The notes: generated by a model not told the origin, from the letters alone. Counted from the first letter of the stretch, positions 44,012 to 52,314 are shown. The stretch is DNA of 64,000 nt from Allobosea sp. LC85 (GCF_000735605.1 NZ_JPKG01000007.1:1-64000); one strand, 5' to 3'. Translations and numbers: made by a program.

Positions 44012-44428
44012 ATGACGATCTCAGAGGTGGAGGCCTATCTCGATCAGGTCTTCCCGCAGCTCCATTATGGCGGGCGCACCTATTTCATCGAAGAGGTCGG
44101 CCCGCTGACTGCGCGCATGCGCTGCGACTATCACGAGCGGCATTTGCGCCCCGGGGGCACGATCTCCGGTCCGACCATGATGGCACTGGCTGATCTCGCT
44201 CTCTATGTCGCGATCCTTGCCCAGATCGGCCCGGTCGGCCTCGCGGTGACGACGAGTCTCAACTACAATTTCCTGCGCAAGCCGGGGCCGGTGGCGCTGA
44301 TCGCCGAGGCCAGGCTGCTCAAGCTCGGCAAGCGGCTCGCCGTCGGAGAGGTCGCGCTGTTCTCGCAGGGCGACAGCGAGATGGTCTGCCATGCGACCGG
44401 CACCTATTCGATTCCGTCGGAGCGTTAA
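44012..44428 (+). CDS. PaaI-type hotdog thioesterase
   Basis: 138 residues. Hotdog 4HBT signature: YHERHLRPGGTISGPTMMAL followed by ADLALYVAIL and VTTSLNYNFLRKPGPVALIA, HATGTYSIP at the end. It hydrolyses acyl-CoA thioesters, possibly small or aromatic ones. It is divergently paired with the crotonase gene. The ATG at 44000 is an equally possible start; neither has a strong Shine-Dalgarno. A family 1 palindrome starts right after the stop. Confidence 0.82.
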   Translation: MTISEVEAYLDQVFPQLHYGGRTYFIEEVGPLTARMRCDYHERHLRPGGTISGPTMMALADLALYVAILAQIGPVGLAVTTSLNYNFLRKPGPVALIAEARLLKLGKRLAVGEVALFSQGDSEMVCHATGTYSIPSER

Positions 44429-44429
44429 A

Positions 44430-44530
44430 GCATCGGCCCGAAAAGTGGATTGCGGTTTTCGGGGCAAAGCCGATGCAAACACAGATGGCAAGATCGTCGG
44501 ACCGAATACGATATCCGGTCCGACGATCTT
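44430..44530. repeat. Dispersed bipartite palindrome, family 1, copy 2
   Basis: First hairpin with arms GCATCGGC/GCCGATGC and core CCCGAAAA/TTTTCGGG; second hairpin AGATCGTCGGACCG / CGGTCCGACGATCT. The second arm pair differs from the other copies at matched positions on both sides (GTCG/CGAC instead of ATCG/CGAT), a compensatory change that implies selection for pairing. It lies 1 nt after the thioesterase stop. Confidence 0.85.
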
Positions 44531-44723
44531 GCGCCTCAGCGTCCCATTTCTGACCGCAGAACCGCCGCAAGCCGGGAATCGGAGCGGCGGGAGAAGCGCC
44601 GGGAAGCGGGCGATGCGGCCGAGGCCCGAAGGAGCGCCGGAACGGAAATGAGGTACCTAAATACCGTTTTTGCCATTGCACTGAAAACAATGCGATTTTT
44701 CGCCTCGGAGCGCGATCGTGGCG

Positions 44724-44752
44724 CTTGACAGTAGGGCAGCTTCCACCTATCC
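44724..44752 (+). promoter_or_regulatory. Promoter of rplM-rpsI
   Basis: CTTGAC (44724-44729), 17-nt spacer, CTATCC (44747-44752): a close match to the alphaproteobacterial housekeeping consensus CTTGAC-N17-CTATAT. The transcript would have a leader of about 60 nt containing the hairpin GCCGCCGG-CCTT-CCGGCGGC (44766-44785) followed by a T-rich stretch. Confidence 0.6.
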
Positions 44753-44818
44753 ACCGCCCCACACCGCCGCCGGCCTTCCGGCGGCTTGTCCTTTTTCAAG
44801 CAACCGAAGGGTGCCGCG

Positions 44819-45280
44819 ATGAAGACCGTCTCGCTCAAGCCCGCCGACGTCGAGAAGAAGTGGGTTGTGATCGATGCCTCCGGGCTGGTCGTTGGTCGTC
44901 TCGCCTCCGTTGTGGCGATGCGTCTGCGCGGCAAGCACAAGGCCGCCTACACCCCGCATGTCGACTGTGGCGACAACATCATCGTCATCAATGCCGAGAA
45001 GGTGGTCCTGACCGGTCGCAAGCGCGACCAGAAGGTCTATTACCATCACACCGGCTTCCCGGGTGGCATCAAGGAGCGTTCGGCCAAGTTCCTGCTGGAA
45101 GGCCGCTTCCCTGAGCGCGTGGTCGAGAAGGCTGTCGAGCGCATGCTGCCGCGCGGCCCGCTGTTCCGCCAGATCATGGGCAACCTGCGCGTCTACAAGG
45201 GCGCAGAGCACCCCCACGCCGCCCAGTCGCCGGAGGCGCTCGACGTCGCCGCGCTCAACAGCAAGAATGCGAGGCTCTGA
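44819..45280 (+). CDS. rplM: 50S ribosomal protein L13 (uL13)
   Basis: 153 residues, the normal length. Begins [20 protein letters not shown], with [49 protein letters not shown] and [17 protein letters not shown] upstream of the ATG at 44819; a TTG at 44786 falls in the leader hairpin region and is not used. Followed by rpsI with a 2-nt gap, the universal pair. Confidence 0.97.
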   Translation: MKTVSLKPADVEKKWVVIDASGLVVGRLASVVAMRLRGKHKAAYTPHVDCGDNIIVINAEKVVLTGRKRDQKVYYHHTGFPGGIKERSAKFLLEGRFPERVVEKAVERMLPRGPLFRQIMGNLRVYKGAEHPHAAQSPEALDVAALNSKNARL

Positions 45281-45282
45281 TC

Positions 45283-45762
45283 ATGGCTGAGGTTCTTCAG
45301 TCTCTCGAGCAGCTCGGCCAGGTCGCCAAGACGGCTCAGCCCGACGCTCCCGTTCACGTCAAGAAGGTCGATGCGCAGGGCCGCGCCTATGCCACCGGCA
45401 AGCGCAAGAACGCCATCGCCCGCGTCTGGATCAAGCCGGGTTCCGGCAAGATCACGGTCAACACCCGCGACCAGGAAGTCTACTTCGCTCGTCCGGTGCT
45501 GCGCCTGATCCTGCAGCAGCCGCTGATGATCGTCGACCGCATGACCCAGTACGACGTCGTCGTCACGGTCAAGGGCGGCGGCCTCTCCGGCCAGGCCGGC
45601 GCGGTGCGCCACGGCATCTCCAAGGCCCTGACCTTCTACGAGCCGGAACTGCGCGGACCGCTCAAGAAGGAAGGCTTCCTGACCCGCGACTCGCGCGTCG
45701 TCGAGCGTAAGAAGTTCGGTAAGGCCAAGGCCCGCCGCAGCTTCCAGTTCTCGAAGCGCTGA
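45283..45762 (+). CDS. rpsI: 30S ribosomal protein S9 (uS9)
   Basis: 159 residues. An alphaproteobacterial N-terminal extension precedes the core [20 protein letters not shown]. Then [20 protein letters not shown] and the basic tail [16 protein letters not shown], whose end reaches the ribosomal P site. Cotranscribed with rplM and followed by a strong terminator. Confidence 0.97.
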   Translation: MAEVLQSLEQLGQVAKTAQPDAPVHVKKVDAQGRAYATGKRKNAIARVWIKPGSGKITVNTRDQEVYFARPVLRLILQQPLMIVDRMTQYDVVVTVKGGGLSGQAGAVRHGISKALTFYEPELRGPLKKEGFLTRDSRVVERKKFGKAKARRSFQFSKR

Positions 45763-45792
45763 TCCGGCTCACGCAGTCTGGGTATGCTTTCA

Positions 45793-45818
45793 GGGCGGCT
45801 CGCAAGAGCCGCCCTTTT
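45793..45818 (+). terminator. Rho-independent terminator after rpsI
   Basis: Stem GGGCGGCTC / GAGCCGCCC with a GCAA tetraloop, followed by TTTTCG. It ends the rplM-rpsI transcript. Confidence 0.85.
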
Positions 45819-45858
45819 CGTATTGGCTGCAGCTCCGTTCCAACTGGAGTTGCCGCCG

Positions 45859-46617
45859 ATGAGCGCTACCCGTCCCGTTCTTGTCGTCACCGGAGGCAGC
45901 CGCGGCATCGGCGCCGCCATCTCAGTCATGGCGGCCGGGCGTGGCTATGATGTCGCCGTCAATTACCAGCGCGACGCGGCGGCGGCGGCAACGGTCGTCG
46001 CCACGTGCGAGGCCGCGGGCGCCGGCGCCGTTGCGCTGCAGGGCGACATGTCGAACGAGGCCGATATCCTGCGCGTCTTCGCCGAGACGAAGACGCGGCT
46101 CGGGCCGATCACCCAGGTCGTCAACAATGCGGGCATCACCGGGAAGTCCAGCCCGCTGGCCGAGGCGGACTCCCAGGTCATCCGCAACTGCATCGACGTG
46201 AACGTCACCGGTGCGCTGCTGGTCGCGCGTGAAGCGGCGCGGGCGCTGCTCGCCCAGCCGGAGCGGAAGGGCAGGGCGATCGTCAACATCTCCTCGGCGG
46301 CGGCAACGCTCGGCTCGCCCGGCGAATATGTCTGGTACGCTGCCTCCAAGGGCGCGATCGATACGCTGACGGTTGGTCTCGCGAAGGAACTCGCTCCTGC
46401 CGGAATCCGCGTCAATGCGGTTTCGCCCGGCATTACCGAGACCGAGATCCATGCCCTGTCGACGGGCGAAGCAGGCAGGGTCGAGCGCATCGCGCCGCTC
46501 GTTCCCCTGCAGCGGGCCGCAACGCCAAACGAGATCGCCGAGGCCGTGCTGTTCCTGCTCTCCGAGGCTTCCGCCTATACGACAGGCGTCGTTCTGCGCG
46601 TGGCGGGCGGGCGTTGA
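45859..46617 (+). CDS. SDR-family oxidoreductase (glucose/3-oxoacyl reductase-like)
   Basis: 252 residues from the ATG at 45859 (GGAG 9 nt upstream). Cofactor site VVTGGSRGIGAAIS, NNAG (VVNNAGITG), catalytic Ser (IVNISSAAATLGS) and WYAASKGAIDTLT; the Tyr-x-x-x-Lys is intact. ARG-type N-terminal region (YQRDAAAAATVV) suggests NADP use. Substrate unknown. Probably monocistronic; the previous terminator separates it from rpsI. Confidence 0.88.
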   Translation: MSATRPVLVVTGGSRGIGAAISVMAAGRGYDVAVNYQRDAAAAATVVATCEAAGAGAVALQGDMSNEADILRVFAETKTRLGPITQVVNNAGITGKSSPLAEADSQVIRNCIDVNVTGALLVAREAARALLAQPERKGRAIVNISSAAATLGSPGEYVWYAASKGAIDTLTVGLAKELAPAGIRVNAVSPGITETEIHALSTGEAGRVERIAPLVPLQRAATPNEIAEAVLFLLSEASAYTTGVVLRVAGGR

Positions 46618-46731
46618 TACCCTTGGTGTCCTGAACGACAGATTCGGCTGCGACCGCAGCCCGGCGCGGCTGGATCAGGGCCGCGGCCATGCTAAACCGC
46701 AGGCTCACTTCGTCCGGTTCCGGCCTCCGCC

Positions 46732-47010
46732 ATGCGCATCCTGCTCGTTCTCATTGCTTTCGGAATGATCGCGGTTCCCGCGCTGCTCGCGCTTGCGCGG
46801 ACGGGGGAGCCGACCGGGCGCCGGGTCGGACGGGCCCTGGTCATCTTCCTGGCGCCGGCTTTCGCGCTCGGCCTGATCCACGGCGTGCCCGAACTCGATG
46901 GCCGCGCCCTGCAGAGCCACGTCGCCTGGACCACGTTTCGGCTGGTCCTGACCGGCCTCGCCCTGATCCTGCCGTGGTGCCTCTATGTCTGGCTCACAGG
47001 CAGGCGCTGA
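46732..47010 (+). CDS. Small membrane protein, unknown function
   Basis: 92 residues with three hydrophobic segments (ILLVLIAFGMIAVPALLALA, VIFLAPAFALGLIHG and LVLTGLALILPWCLYVWL). No signal or known motif. It lies just upstream of the agmatinase-family gene (about 20 nt) and may be cotranscribed with it. Confidence 0.65.
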   Translation: MRILLVLIAFGMIAVPALLALARTGEPTGRRVGRALVIFLAPAFALGLIHGVPELDGRALQSHVAWTTFRLVLTGLALILPWCLYVWLTGRR

Positions 47011-47031
47011 CAACATTCACGGATGACTGCC

Positions 47032-47988
47032 ATGACCGAACTCGACACTCCCTCCATCGACCACGCCTTCACCGGCGATCGGCGCGGTCCGGCGCAGGAT
47101 CCGACCTATGCCGGCGCGCTCTCCTTCATGCGCCGCCGCTACAGCAAGGACGTCGCCGGCTGCGACCTCGTGATCTGGGGCGTGCCCTTCGATCTCGCGG
47201 TCTCCAATCGTCCGGGTACGCGCTTTGGACCGCAATCGCTGCGCCGCGTCAGCGCGATCTTCGACGGCGATGCCCAGTATCCGTCCCGCATCGATCCATT
47301 CGAGCATCTCTCGGCCGTGGATTATGGCGACTGCTCGCTGCCGCGCAGCGACCTGCTCGGCTGCGCCAAGGCGATCGAGCGCGAATCCGCCGCGATCATC
47401 GCGACCGGTGCCCATCTGGTGACGCTCGGCGGCGATCATTTCATCACCCTGCCGCTGCTGCGCGCCCATGTCGCCCGCCATGGCAAGCTGGCGATCGTCC
47501 AGTTCGACGCGCATCAGGACACCTGGGACGATGGCGTCGGCGCGGTCTCGCACGGCACGTTCATGCTGGAGGCGGTGCGCGAGGGGCTGATCGATGTCGA
47601 TCGCTCCATCCAGGTCGGCATCCGCACGGTTGCGCCGCGCGATTGCGGCATCCAGGTGCTCGGCGCCTATGAGGCCCATGAACTCGGCGTCGATGGTGTC
47701 GTCGAGCGCATCAAGCAGCGCGTCGGGCAGGGGCCCGCCTATCTCACCTTCGATATCGACGCGCTCGATCCGGCCTTCGCGCCGGGCACGGGCACGCCTG
47801 TCGCCGGCGGCTTTACAACGGCACAGGCGCTGCGCATGGTCTGGGCCATCCGCGATCTCGATTTCCGCGGCATGGACATCGTCGAGGTCTCCCCGCCCTA
47901 CGACCATGCCGACGCGACGGCGATTGCCGGTGCCGCGGTGGCCCAGCACTACATCCAGGCGCTGGCGTTGAAGAAGAAGGCCGGTTGA
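47032..47988 (+). CDS. Agmatinase/arginase-family ureohydrolase
   Basis: 318 residues. All binuclear Mn ligands are present: GGDHF, QFDAHQD (DAHxD), SHGT region and FDIDALDPAFAPGTGTPVAG. It cleaves a guanidino compound (agmatine, guanidinobutyrate or similar) to urea and an amine; which one cannot be told. An ATG at 47023 is an alternative start. The position one gene before argC keeps it near arginine metabolism. Confidence 0.88.
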   Translation: MTELDTPSIDHAFTGDRRGPAQDPTYAGALSFMRRRYSKDVAGCDLVIWGVPFDLAVSNRPGTRFGPQSLRRVSAIFDGDAQYPSRIDPFEHLSAVDYGDCSLPRSDLLGCAKAIERESAAIIATGAHLVTLGGDHFITLPLLRAHVARHGKLAIVQFDAHQDTWDDGVGAVSHGTFMLEAVREGLIDVDRSIQVGIRTVAPRDCGIQVLGAYEAHELGVDGVVERIKQRVGQGPAYLTFDIDALDPAFAPGTGTPVAGGFTTAQALRMVWAIRDLDFRGMDIVEVSPPYDHADATAIAGAAVAQHYIQALALKKKAG

Positions 47989-48135
47989 ATCACAGTGCAA
48001 GCGGGCTGAATCAGTCTGCCAGCCGCGCGCGCCAAGCGATTCCATCCATTGGCAAATCCGGCATGACGCAAACCTCTTTCCCGTCGGGCGAGAGGTTTGC
48101 CGCGCTTGGCAGGGCGACGTCGCGTCACATGCCGA

Positions 48136-48164
48136 TTGACAGGGGCGGCGCCCTCCCACATATC
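48136..48164 (+). promoter_or_regulatory. Promoter of the argC leader
   Basis: TTGACA (48136-48141), 17-nt spacer, CATATC (48159-48164); read against the alphaproteobacterial consensus it is TTGAC-N17-ACATAT. The expected transcription start, 7 nt past the -10 box, coincides with the A of the leader-peptide ATG at 48171, so the leader mRNA would be leaderless. Confidence 0.5.
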
Positions 48165-48170
48165 AACGTC

Positions 48171-48230
48171 ATGATCATGTGCTCGATCCGACGTCGCACC
48201 GACCAGGCCGCCCCGGCGCGCCCGCGATGA
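48171..48230 (+). CDS. Arg-rich leader peptide upstream of argC (candidate attenuator)
   Basis: A 19-codon frame encoding MIMCSIRRRTDQAAPARPR, with three consecutive Arg codons (CGA CGT CGC, 48189-48197) and two more near the end (48219, 48225). It is followed 29 nt later by an intrinsic terminator, then argC. The layout copies ribosome-mediated attenuators such as trpL of rhizobia, where the leader mRNA is also leaderless. Arginine limitation would stall the ribosome at codons 7-9, leaving 48213-48220 free to pair with 48262-48270 in the 5' arm of the terminator. Confidence 0.55.
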   Translation: MIMCSIRRRTDQAAPARPR

Positions 48231-48258
48231 CGCTCGGCTGAACCCCGAACTGTCCGCG

Positions 48259-48284
48259 AACCGCGCCCGGAGCGCGGTTTTTTT
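48259..48284 (+). terminator. Intrinsic terminator/attenuator before argC
   Basis: Stem AACCGCGC / GCGCGGTT (8 bp), loop CCGGA, and a run of seven T ending at 48284. It lies 52 nt before the argC ATG and inside the putative leader transcript, so it would block argC unless disrupted. Confidence 0.8.
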
Positions 48285-48335
48285 ATGCCTGCAGCTGACC
48301 TATCAATGAGCGCGAGCCCGCTCTCGGAGGCCCTG

Positions 48336-49268
48336 ATGAGCCAGAACCTGAAATCGATCTTCATCGACGGCGAAGCCGGCACGACCGGCCTTGGCATTCG
48401 CGACCGGCTGGCAGAGGTGCCGGAGGTCGTCGTGAAGAGCATCGATCCCGACAAGCGCAAGGACCCGGCCGCCCGCAAGGCGATGATGGCGGGGGTCGAT
48501 CTCGTCGTGCTCTGCCTGCCCGACGAGGCGGCGAAGGAATCGGTCGCGCTCGCCGACGAGCTCGGCGCAGACGCTCCCAAGATCGTCGATGCAGCGACCG
48601 CCCATCGCATCGCGCCGGGCTGGGTCTATGGCTTTGCCGAACTCGCGCCCGGCCATGCCGCAAGGATCGCCAATGCCAACCGTGTCTCCAATCCCGGATG
48701 CTATCCCACCGGCGGCATCGCGCTGCTGCGGCCGCTGGTCGATGCGGGCTTGCTCGCGCAGGATCATGCGGTGACGATCAACGCCGTTTCCGGCTATTCG
48801 GGCGGCGGCAAGAGCATGATCGAGGCCCATGAAGCGGATACCGCGCCGTCCTTCGAGCTCTATGGGCTGGGGCTGAAGCACAAGCATCTGCCGGAGCTGC
48901 AGGAATATGCGCGCCTGACGCGGCGGCCGATCTTCGTGCCGTCCGTCGGCAATTTCCGCCAGGGCATGCTCGTCTCGGTGCCGCTGCATCTCGAGACGCT
49001 ACCGGGCAAGCCGAAGGTCGCCGACCTGCACGATGCGCTGGCGGCGCGTTATGCCGGCTCGACCTATGTCAAGGTCGTCCCGGCCGAGGCCGACGGCAAG
49101 CTGGAAGCGGAGTCTCTCAACGACACCAACCAGCTCGAGTTGCGCGTCTTCGGCAATGAGGAGTTGCGGCAGGCGGTGCTGGTCGCCAGGCTCGACAATC
49201 TCGGCAAGGGCGCCTCGGGTGCTGCCGTGCAGAATATCCGCCTGATGCTTGGGCTTAACGGAGCCTAG
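48336..49268 (+). CDS. argC: N-acetyl-gamma-glutamyl-phosphate reductase
   Basis: 310 residues from the ATG at 48336 (CGGAGG 5 nt upstream). Short (type 2) ArgC form: SIFIDGEAGTTGLGIRDRLA for NADP binding, catalytic Cys in VSNPGCYPTGG, and AVSGYSGGGKSMIE. It reduces N-acetylglutamyl phosphate to the semialdehyde in arginine synthesis. It is preceded by an apparent Arg-responsive attenuator and ends with its own terminator. Confidence 0.95.
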   Translation: MSQNLKSIFIDGEAGTTGLGIRDRLAEVPEVVVKSIDPDKRKDPAARKAMMAGVDLVVLCLPDEAAKESVALADELGADAPKIVDAATAHRIAPGWVYGFAELAPGHAARIANANRVSNPGCYPTGGIALLRPLVDAGLLAQDHAVTINAVSGYSGGGKSMIEAHEADTAPSFELYGLGLKHKHLPELQEYARLTRRPIFVPSVGNFRQGMLVSVPLHLETLPGKPKVADLHDALAARYAGSTYVKVVPAEADGKLEAESLNDTNQLELRVFGNEELRQAVLVARLDNLGKGASGAAVQNIRLMLGLNGA

Positions 49269-49294
49269 CCCCTGGGAATGTCCGCGAAGGCGAG

Positions 49295-49320
49295 AGGCCC
49301 GGCCGCAAGCCGGGCCTTTT
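49295..49320 (+). terminator. Rho-independent terminator after argC
   Basis: Stem AGGCCCGGC / GCCGGGCCT, loop CGCAA, followed by TTTTCGG. It closes the argC transcript, so later + strand signals before 49634 belong to another RNA. Confidence 0.85.
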
Positions 49321-49412
49321 CGGTTGGCATGAGGGGGCGCCCCGGCAGCTGGCCGGAGGCATCGTGACGTAGCGTCACTTAACGGGGTCGTGATGACCTG
49401 ATGCCTTGACCT

Positions 49413-49426
49413 CCCCCAAATGGGGG
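49413..49426. promoter_or_regulatory. Palindromic operator-like site CCCCC-AAAT-GGGGG
   Basis: A 14-bp palindrome CCCCCAAATGGGGG, extended as acctCCCCCAAATGGGGGta, directly after CCTTGAC (49404-49410). It could be an activator or repressor site overlapping the promoter of the RNA candidate downstream. The cognate regulator is unknown. Confidence 0.4.
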
Positions 49427-49434
49427 TAGCCGAT

Positions 49435-49631
49435 GATGGCAGGGATGGCCTCTATCGAGGCTCGGTTGTGTCTAGCGTTTTGTCGCTACGGCGGCTGGCG
49501 GTTTTCCGACACGAGACCCGAGACTAGTCCCCACCGCCTTGGCTGCCTCTGTGGCAGGCGTGAGCGACATGATTTGCGGTGTGGGCAACGCCGCCATGGC
49601 TGGGTCAAGCAGCCATGGCGGCGTCTTTTTA
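49435..49631 (+). ncRNA. Candidate structured non-coding RNA with its own terminator
   Basis: Between argC's terminator and the convergent FAH gene lies about 200 nt without an open frame but with several hairpins: GCCTC-TATC-GAGGC (49448-49461), GGCGGT...ACCGCC, and CTGCC-TCTGT-GGCAG (about 49543-49557). It ends with a perfect 14-bp terminator stem. It does not match the conserved parts of tmRNA, RNase P RNA or SRP RNA that I can recall; 6S RNA cannot be excluded. Confidence 0.45.
49588..49631 (+). terminator. Strong intrinsic terminator of the RNA candidate
   Basis: Perfect 14-bp stem ACGCCGCCATGGCT / AGCCATGGCGGCGT with a 9-nt loop and a CTTTTTAT tail on the + strand only. The minus strand lacks a T-run, so it does not serve the convergent FAH gene. 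Confidence 0.8.
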
Positions 49632-49633
49632 TC

Positions 49634-50482
49634 TCAGCCCTTGTAGGGGACGAAGTTCTGCTTCTGCGTGCCGAGGCCGTCGATGCCGAGAGCGACGACC
49701 TCGCCGCCCTTCAGGAAGCGCGGTGGCTTGAAGCCGAGGCCAACGCCGGGCGGCGTACCGGTGGTGATGACATCACCCGGATCGAGCCGCATGAACTGGC
49801 TGATATAGTGCACAAGATAAGCGGCACCGAAGATCATCGTCTTGGTCGAGCCGTTCTGGACACGCTCGCCATCGACCTCGAGCCACATGCCGAGATTCTG
49901 GATGTCGGCGATCTCGTCGGGCGTCACCAGCCAGGGGCCGAGAGGGCCGAAAGTCGGGCAGCCCTTGCCCTTGGCCCATTGGCCGCCGCGCTCGGTCTGG
50001 AATTCACGTTCGGAGACGTCATTGCAGACGCAGAAGCCCGCGATCGCGGCCATCGCGTCCTTCTCGGCGATATAGGAACCGCCATCGCCGATCACGATCG
50101 CAAGCTCGACTTCCCAGTCGGTCTTCTTCGAGTTCTTCGGGATGGTGACATCGTCATAGGGGCCGACGATGCAGTTCGGCGCCTTGTTGAACAGGATCGG
50201 CTCGGCCGGGATCGGCGCGCCGGTCTCGGCCGCATGATCGGCGAAGTTGAGGCCGACGGCGATGAAGTTGCGCACATCGCCGACGCAGGCGCCAATGCGC
50301 GGCGAGCCCTGCACCGCGGGAAGCGATTCGGCATCGAGCGCCTTGAGTGCAGCAAGCGAGGCCGAGGTCAGTGCCTTGCCGGCGATGTCCGGAACCTTGC
50401 CCGAGAGGTCGCGCAGCACCCCCTTGGAGTCCAGCAGCGCGGGCTTTTCTTGGCCGAAAGCGCCATAACGTACCAGTTTCAC
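49634..50482 (-). CDS. Fumarylacetoacetate hydrolase-family protein
   Basis: 282 residues with a GTG start (GGGGGA 7 nt upstream). The FAH C-terminal fold: IAVGLNFADHAAETGAPIPA, ILFNKAPNCIVGPYDD, metal ligands in DWEVELAIVIG, and QTERGGQWAKGKGCPTFGP, ITTGTPPGVGLGFKPPRFLK. It resembles 2-keto-3-deoxy-L-fuconate hydrolase / ureidoglycolate lyase-type members; the true substrate is not predictable. Confidence 0.88.
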   Translation of the reverse strand: MKLVRYGAFGQEKPALLDSKGVLRDLSGKVPDIAGKALTSASLAALKALDAESLPAVQGSPRIGACVGDVRNFIAVGLNFADHAAETGAPIPAEPILFNKAPNCIVGPYDDVTIPKNSKKTDWEVELAIVIGDGGSYIAEKDAMAAIAGFCVCNDVSEREFQTERGGQWAKGKGCPTFGPLGPWLVTPDEIADIQNLGMWLEVDGERVQNGSTKTMIFGAAYLVHYISQFMRLDPGDVITTGTPPGVGLGFKPPRFLKGGEVVALGIDGLGTQKQNFVPYKG

Positions 50483-50915
50483 GTCGTTTCCCCCGTTTCA
50501 ATCGATATGATCAATGGTGGCGCGATCCTGTGCGGACGGGGCGCTCGAGGCAAGCGGTTCCTGCGCATGACGCAGCTGCACAGGGGTGACCCCGAAACTT
50601 GTTGCGGGAATGCAACGGCCGTCGTCAAAGCACAGCGCTTCTGCAACCAGCAGACGCGGCCCTGCAGAACTGCCACCTGCGCAGAATTTGCGATAGTTCG
50701 TATGTAAACGATATTTTTGGCGCGCCGACTTGATCGTGGTCGCAGAAATTCGCCGCTTTTGGCCGATTCTGTCCGCTGCGACGCCGATGCGTGGAGAAGC
50801 ATGGCGAAATTGTGCCGTTCAGGGCGGGATTGCGGCAGAAACCCGAGCGCGGCATGTTCGTCGGCGAAGCGGGTGATTTGCCCGAAAAAACGTCAATCCT
50901 GGGGATGGGTACTCG
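50483..50915. other. Divergent intergenic region between FAH and FadL-type genes
   Basis: 433 bp without a supported gene. An A/T-rich island at 50690-50720 contains GTAAACGATAT (50704-50714), the same 11-mer that occurs upstream of phaC and its divergent lipoprotein gene (54319-54329). Promoters for both flanking genes are expected here. Confidence 0.4.
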
Positions 50916-52247
50916 ATGAAGAGCATCGTTCGCTACACCGCCGCTGCTACCGTTTCGGTCGCTGCTCTTCTTGCTGCCGGCTCTGCCTCTGCCAGCTCTT
51001 TCGCAATCCGTTCGGGCCAGAGCGCCGAGGGCCTCGGCATGGCCTATGCAGGCGCCGCGGCGGGCGGCATTGGCATGGGTTCGATGGCCTGGAACCCGGC
51101 CACCATCACCATGTTCCCGGGCCGCAACAGCAACTGGAACATCACCTATCTCAAGGCGAGCGCCGATTACCAACCGACACAGCAGACGCGCGTGGTCACC
51201 CCGCTGGGCACCTTTCCCAATGCGCTGCTGGGCGGCAGCCCGGCGGGAACCGGCGACCTCGGCGGCGACGGCGCTCTCATCCCTGCCACCTATGGCGCAT
51301 GGCAGTTGACCGATCGGTTCTGGATCGGTCTCACGACCGGCGCCCCGTTCGGACTGCGCTCGAAGACCGATTTTGCTCACGCGGCCCAGATTTACGGCCG
51401 CTCGGCCAAGGTCGGCACCTACAACGTCTCGCCGACCTTCGGCTATCAGGTCAATGACTGGCTCGCCATCGGTGGCGCCGTGCAGGTCCAGTATTTCAAG
51501 ACGAAGCTGAAGCAGGCCGTTGGCGTCAGGGCCACTGACCCAAGCGCCATTCTCGAAGGCGACTCGGTCGATTTCGGCTACCGTTTCGGTATTAACCTGA
51601 CCCCCTGGGCCGGCACCAATATCGGTCTCGCCTATCGTTCCTCGATCCGTCAGACACTCGAAGGCGATTTCAATACGGGGGCGGCGGTGCTCCCGATCAA
51701 GGCCAATCTGAACCTGCCGGACTCGGTGGTGTTTGGTCTGTCGCAGGTCATCAACGAGCAGTGGCAGGCTCATGTGGGTGTCGAGTGGACGAACTGGAGC
51801 CGCTTCCGCAACATTCCGATCGTCAACGAGCTCAATGGCCGGCCTGTCACCAGCCTGAATTTCCAGTATGACGACAGCTGGTTCTTCTCGGCCAGTCTCG
51901 AATACAAGTACAACCGCGACCTGACGCTGCGTGCCGGTGCCGGTTACGAGCTCTCCGCGGTGAACGACACCAACCGCACCGTCTTCATCTCGGATAATGA
52001 CCGTCTCTGGCTCTCGGCCGGTGCGAGCTACCAGATCAACGACAGGCTCAAGATGGATGTCGGTTACACCTACATCCATGTCGAGAAGGCGAGCGTGAAC
52101 TATCTGGGCGCGCATCCGCAGCAGGGGCCGGTGCTCTACGCGGCGGAGGCCAAGCCTGAGGTCCATGTCGTCTCGGCGGCGCTGACCTATCGTTGGGACA
52201 ATCCGCAGGAGCCGATCCCGATGCGCCCGGTGGTGCGGAAGAACTGA
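50916..52247 (+). CDS. OmpP1/FadL/TodX-family outer-membrane transporter
   Basis: 443 residues with a Sec signal peptide (MKSIVRYTAAATVSVAALLA, cleavage after ASA). The mature N terminus SSFAIRSGQSAEGLGMAYAG is the FadL hatch signature, followed by MGSMAWNPATITMFPG and a beta-barrel with many alternating aromatic strands. It imports long-chain fatty acids or other hydrophobic compounds across the outer membrane. Convergent with phaC; a terminator and a family 1 palindrome lie between. Confidence 0.9.
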   Translation: MKSIVRYTAAATVSVAALLAAGSASASSFAIRSGQSAEGLGMAYAGAAAGGIGMGSMAWNPATITMFPGRNSNWNITYLKASADYQPTQQTRVVTPLGTFPNALLGGSPAGTGDLGGDGALIPATYGAWQLTDRFWIGLTTGAPFGLRSKTDFAHAAQIYGRSAKVGTYNVSPTFGYQVNDWLAIGGAVQVQYFKTKLKQAVGVRATDPSAILEGDSVDFGYRFGINLTPWAGTNIGLAYRSSIRQTLEGDFNTGAAVLPIKANLNLPDSVVFGLSQVINEQWQAHVGVEWTNWSRFRNIPIVNELNGRPVTSLNFQYDDSWFFSASLEYKYNRDLTLRAGAGYELSAVNDTNRTVFISDNDRLWLSAGASYQINDRLKMDVGYTYIHVEKASVNYLGAHPQQGPVLYAAEAKPEVHVVSAALTYRWDNPQEPIPMRPVVRKN

Positions 52248-52270
52248 TCGACGCATCCGCGCCGAAGAAA

Positions 52271-52298
52271 AAGCCGGCCCAAGGGCCGGCTTTTTTGT
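52271..52298 (+). terminator. Rho-independent terminator after the FadL-type gene
   Basis: Stem AGCCGGCCC / GGGCCGGCT with an AA(G) loop, followed by TTTTTTG. Confidence 0.85.
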
Positions 52299-52314
52299 TA
52301 TGCGGAAGGCTAAA

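Noticed and set aside
44766..44797. Hairpin followed by T-rich stretch before rplM, considered a terminator
   Set aside because: It lies between a strong promoter and rplM, and the T tract is interrupted (TTGTCCTTTTTC); probably just leader structure or an autoregulatory site, without further evidence.
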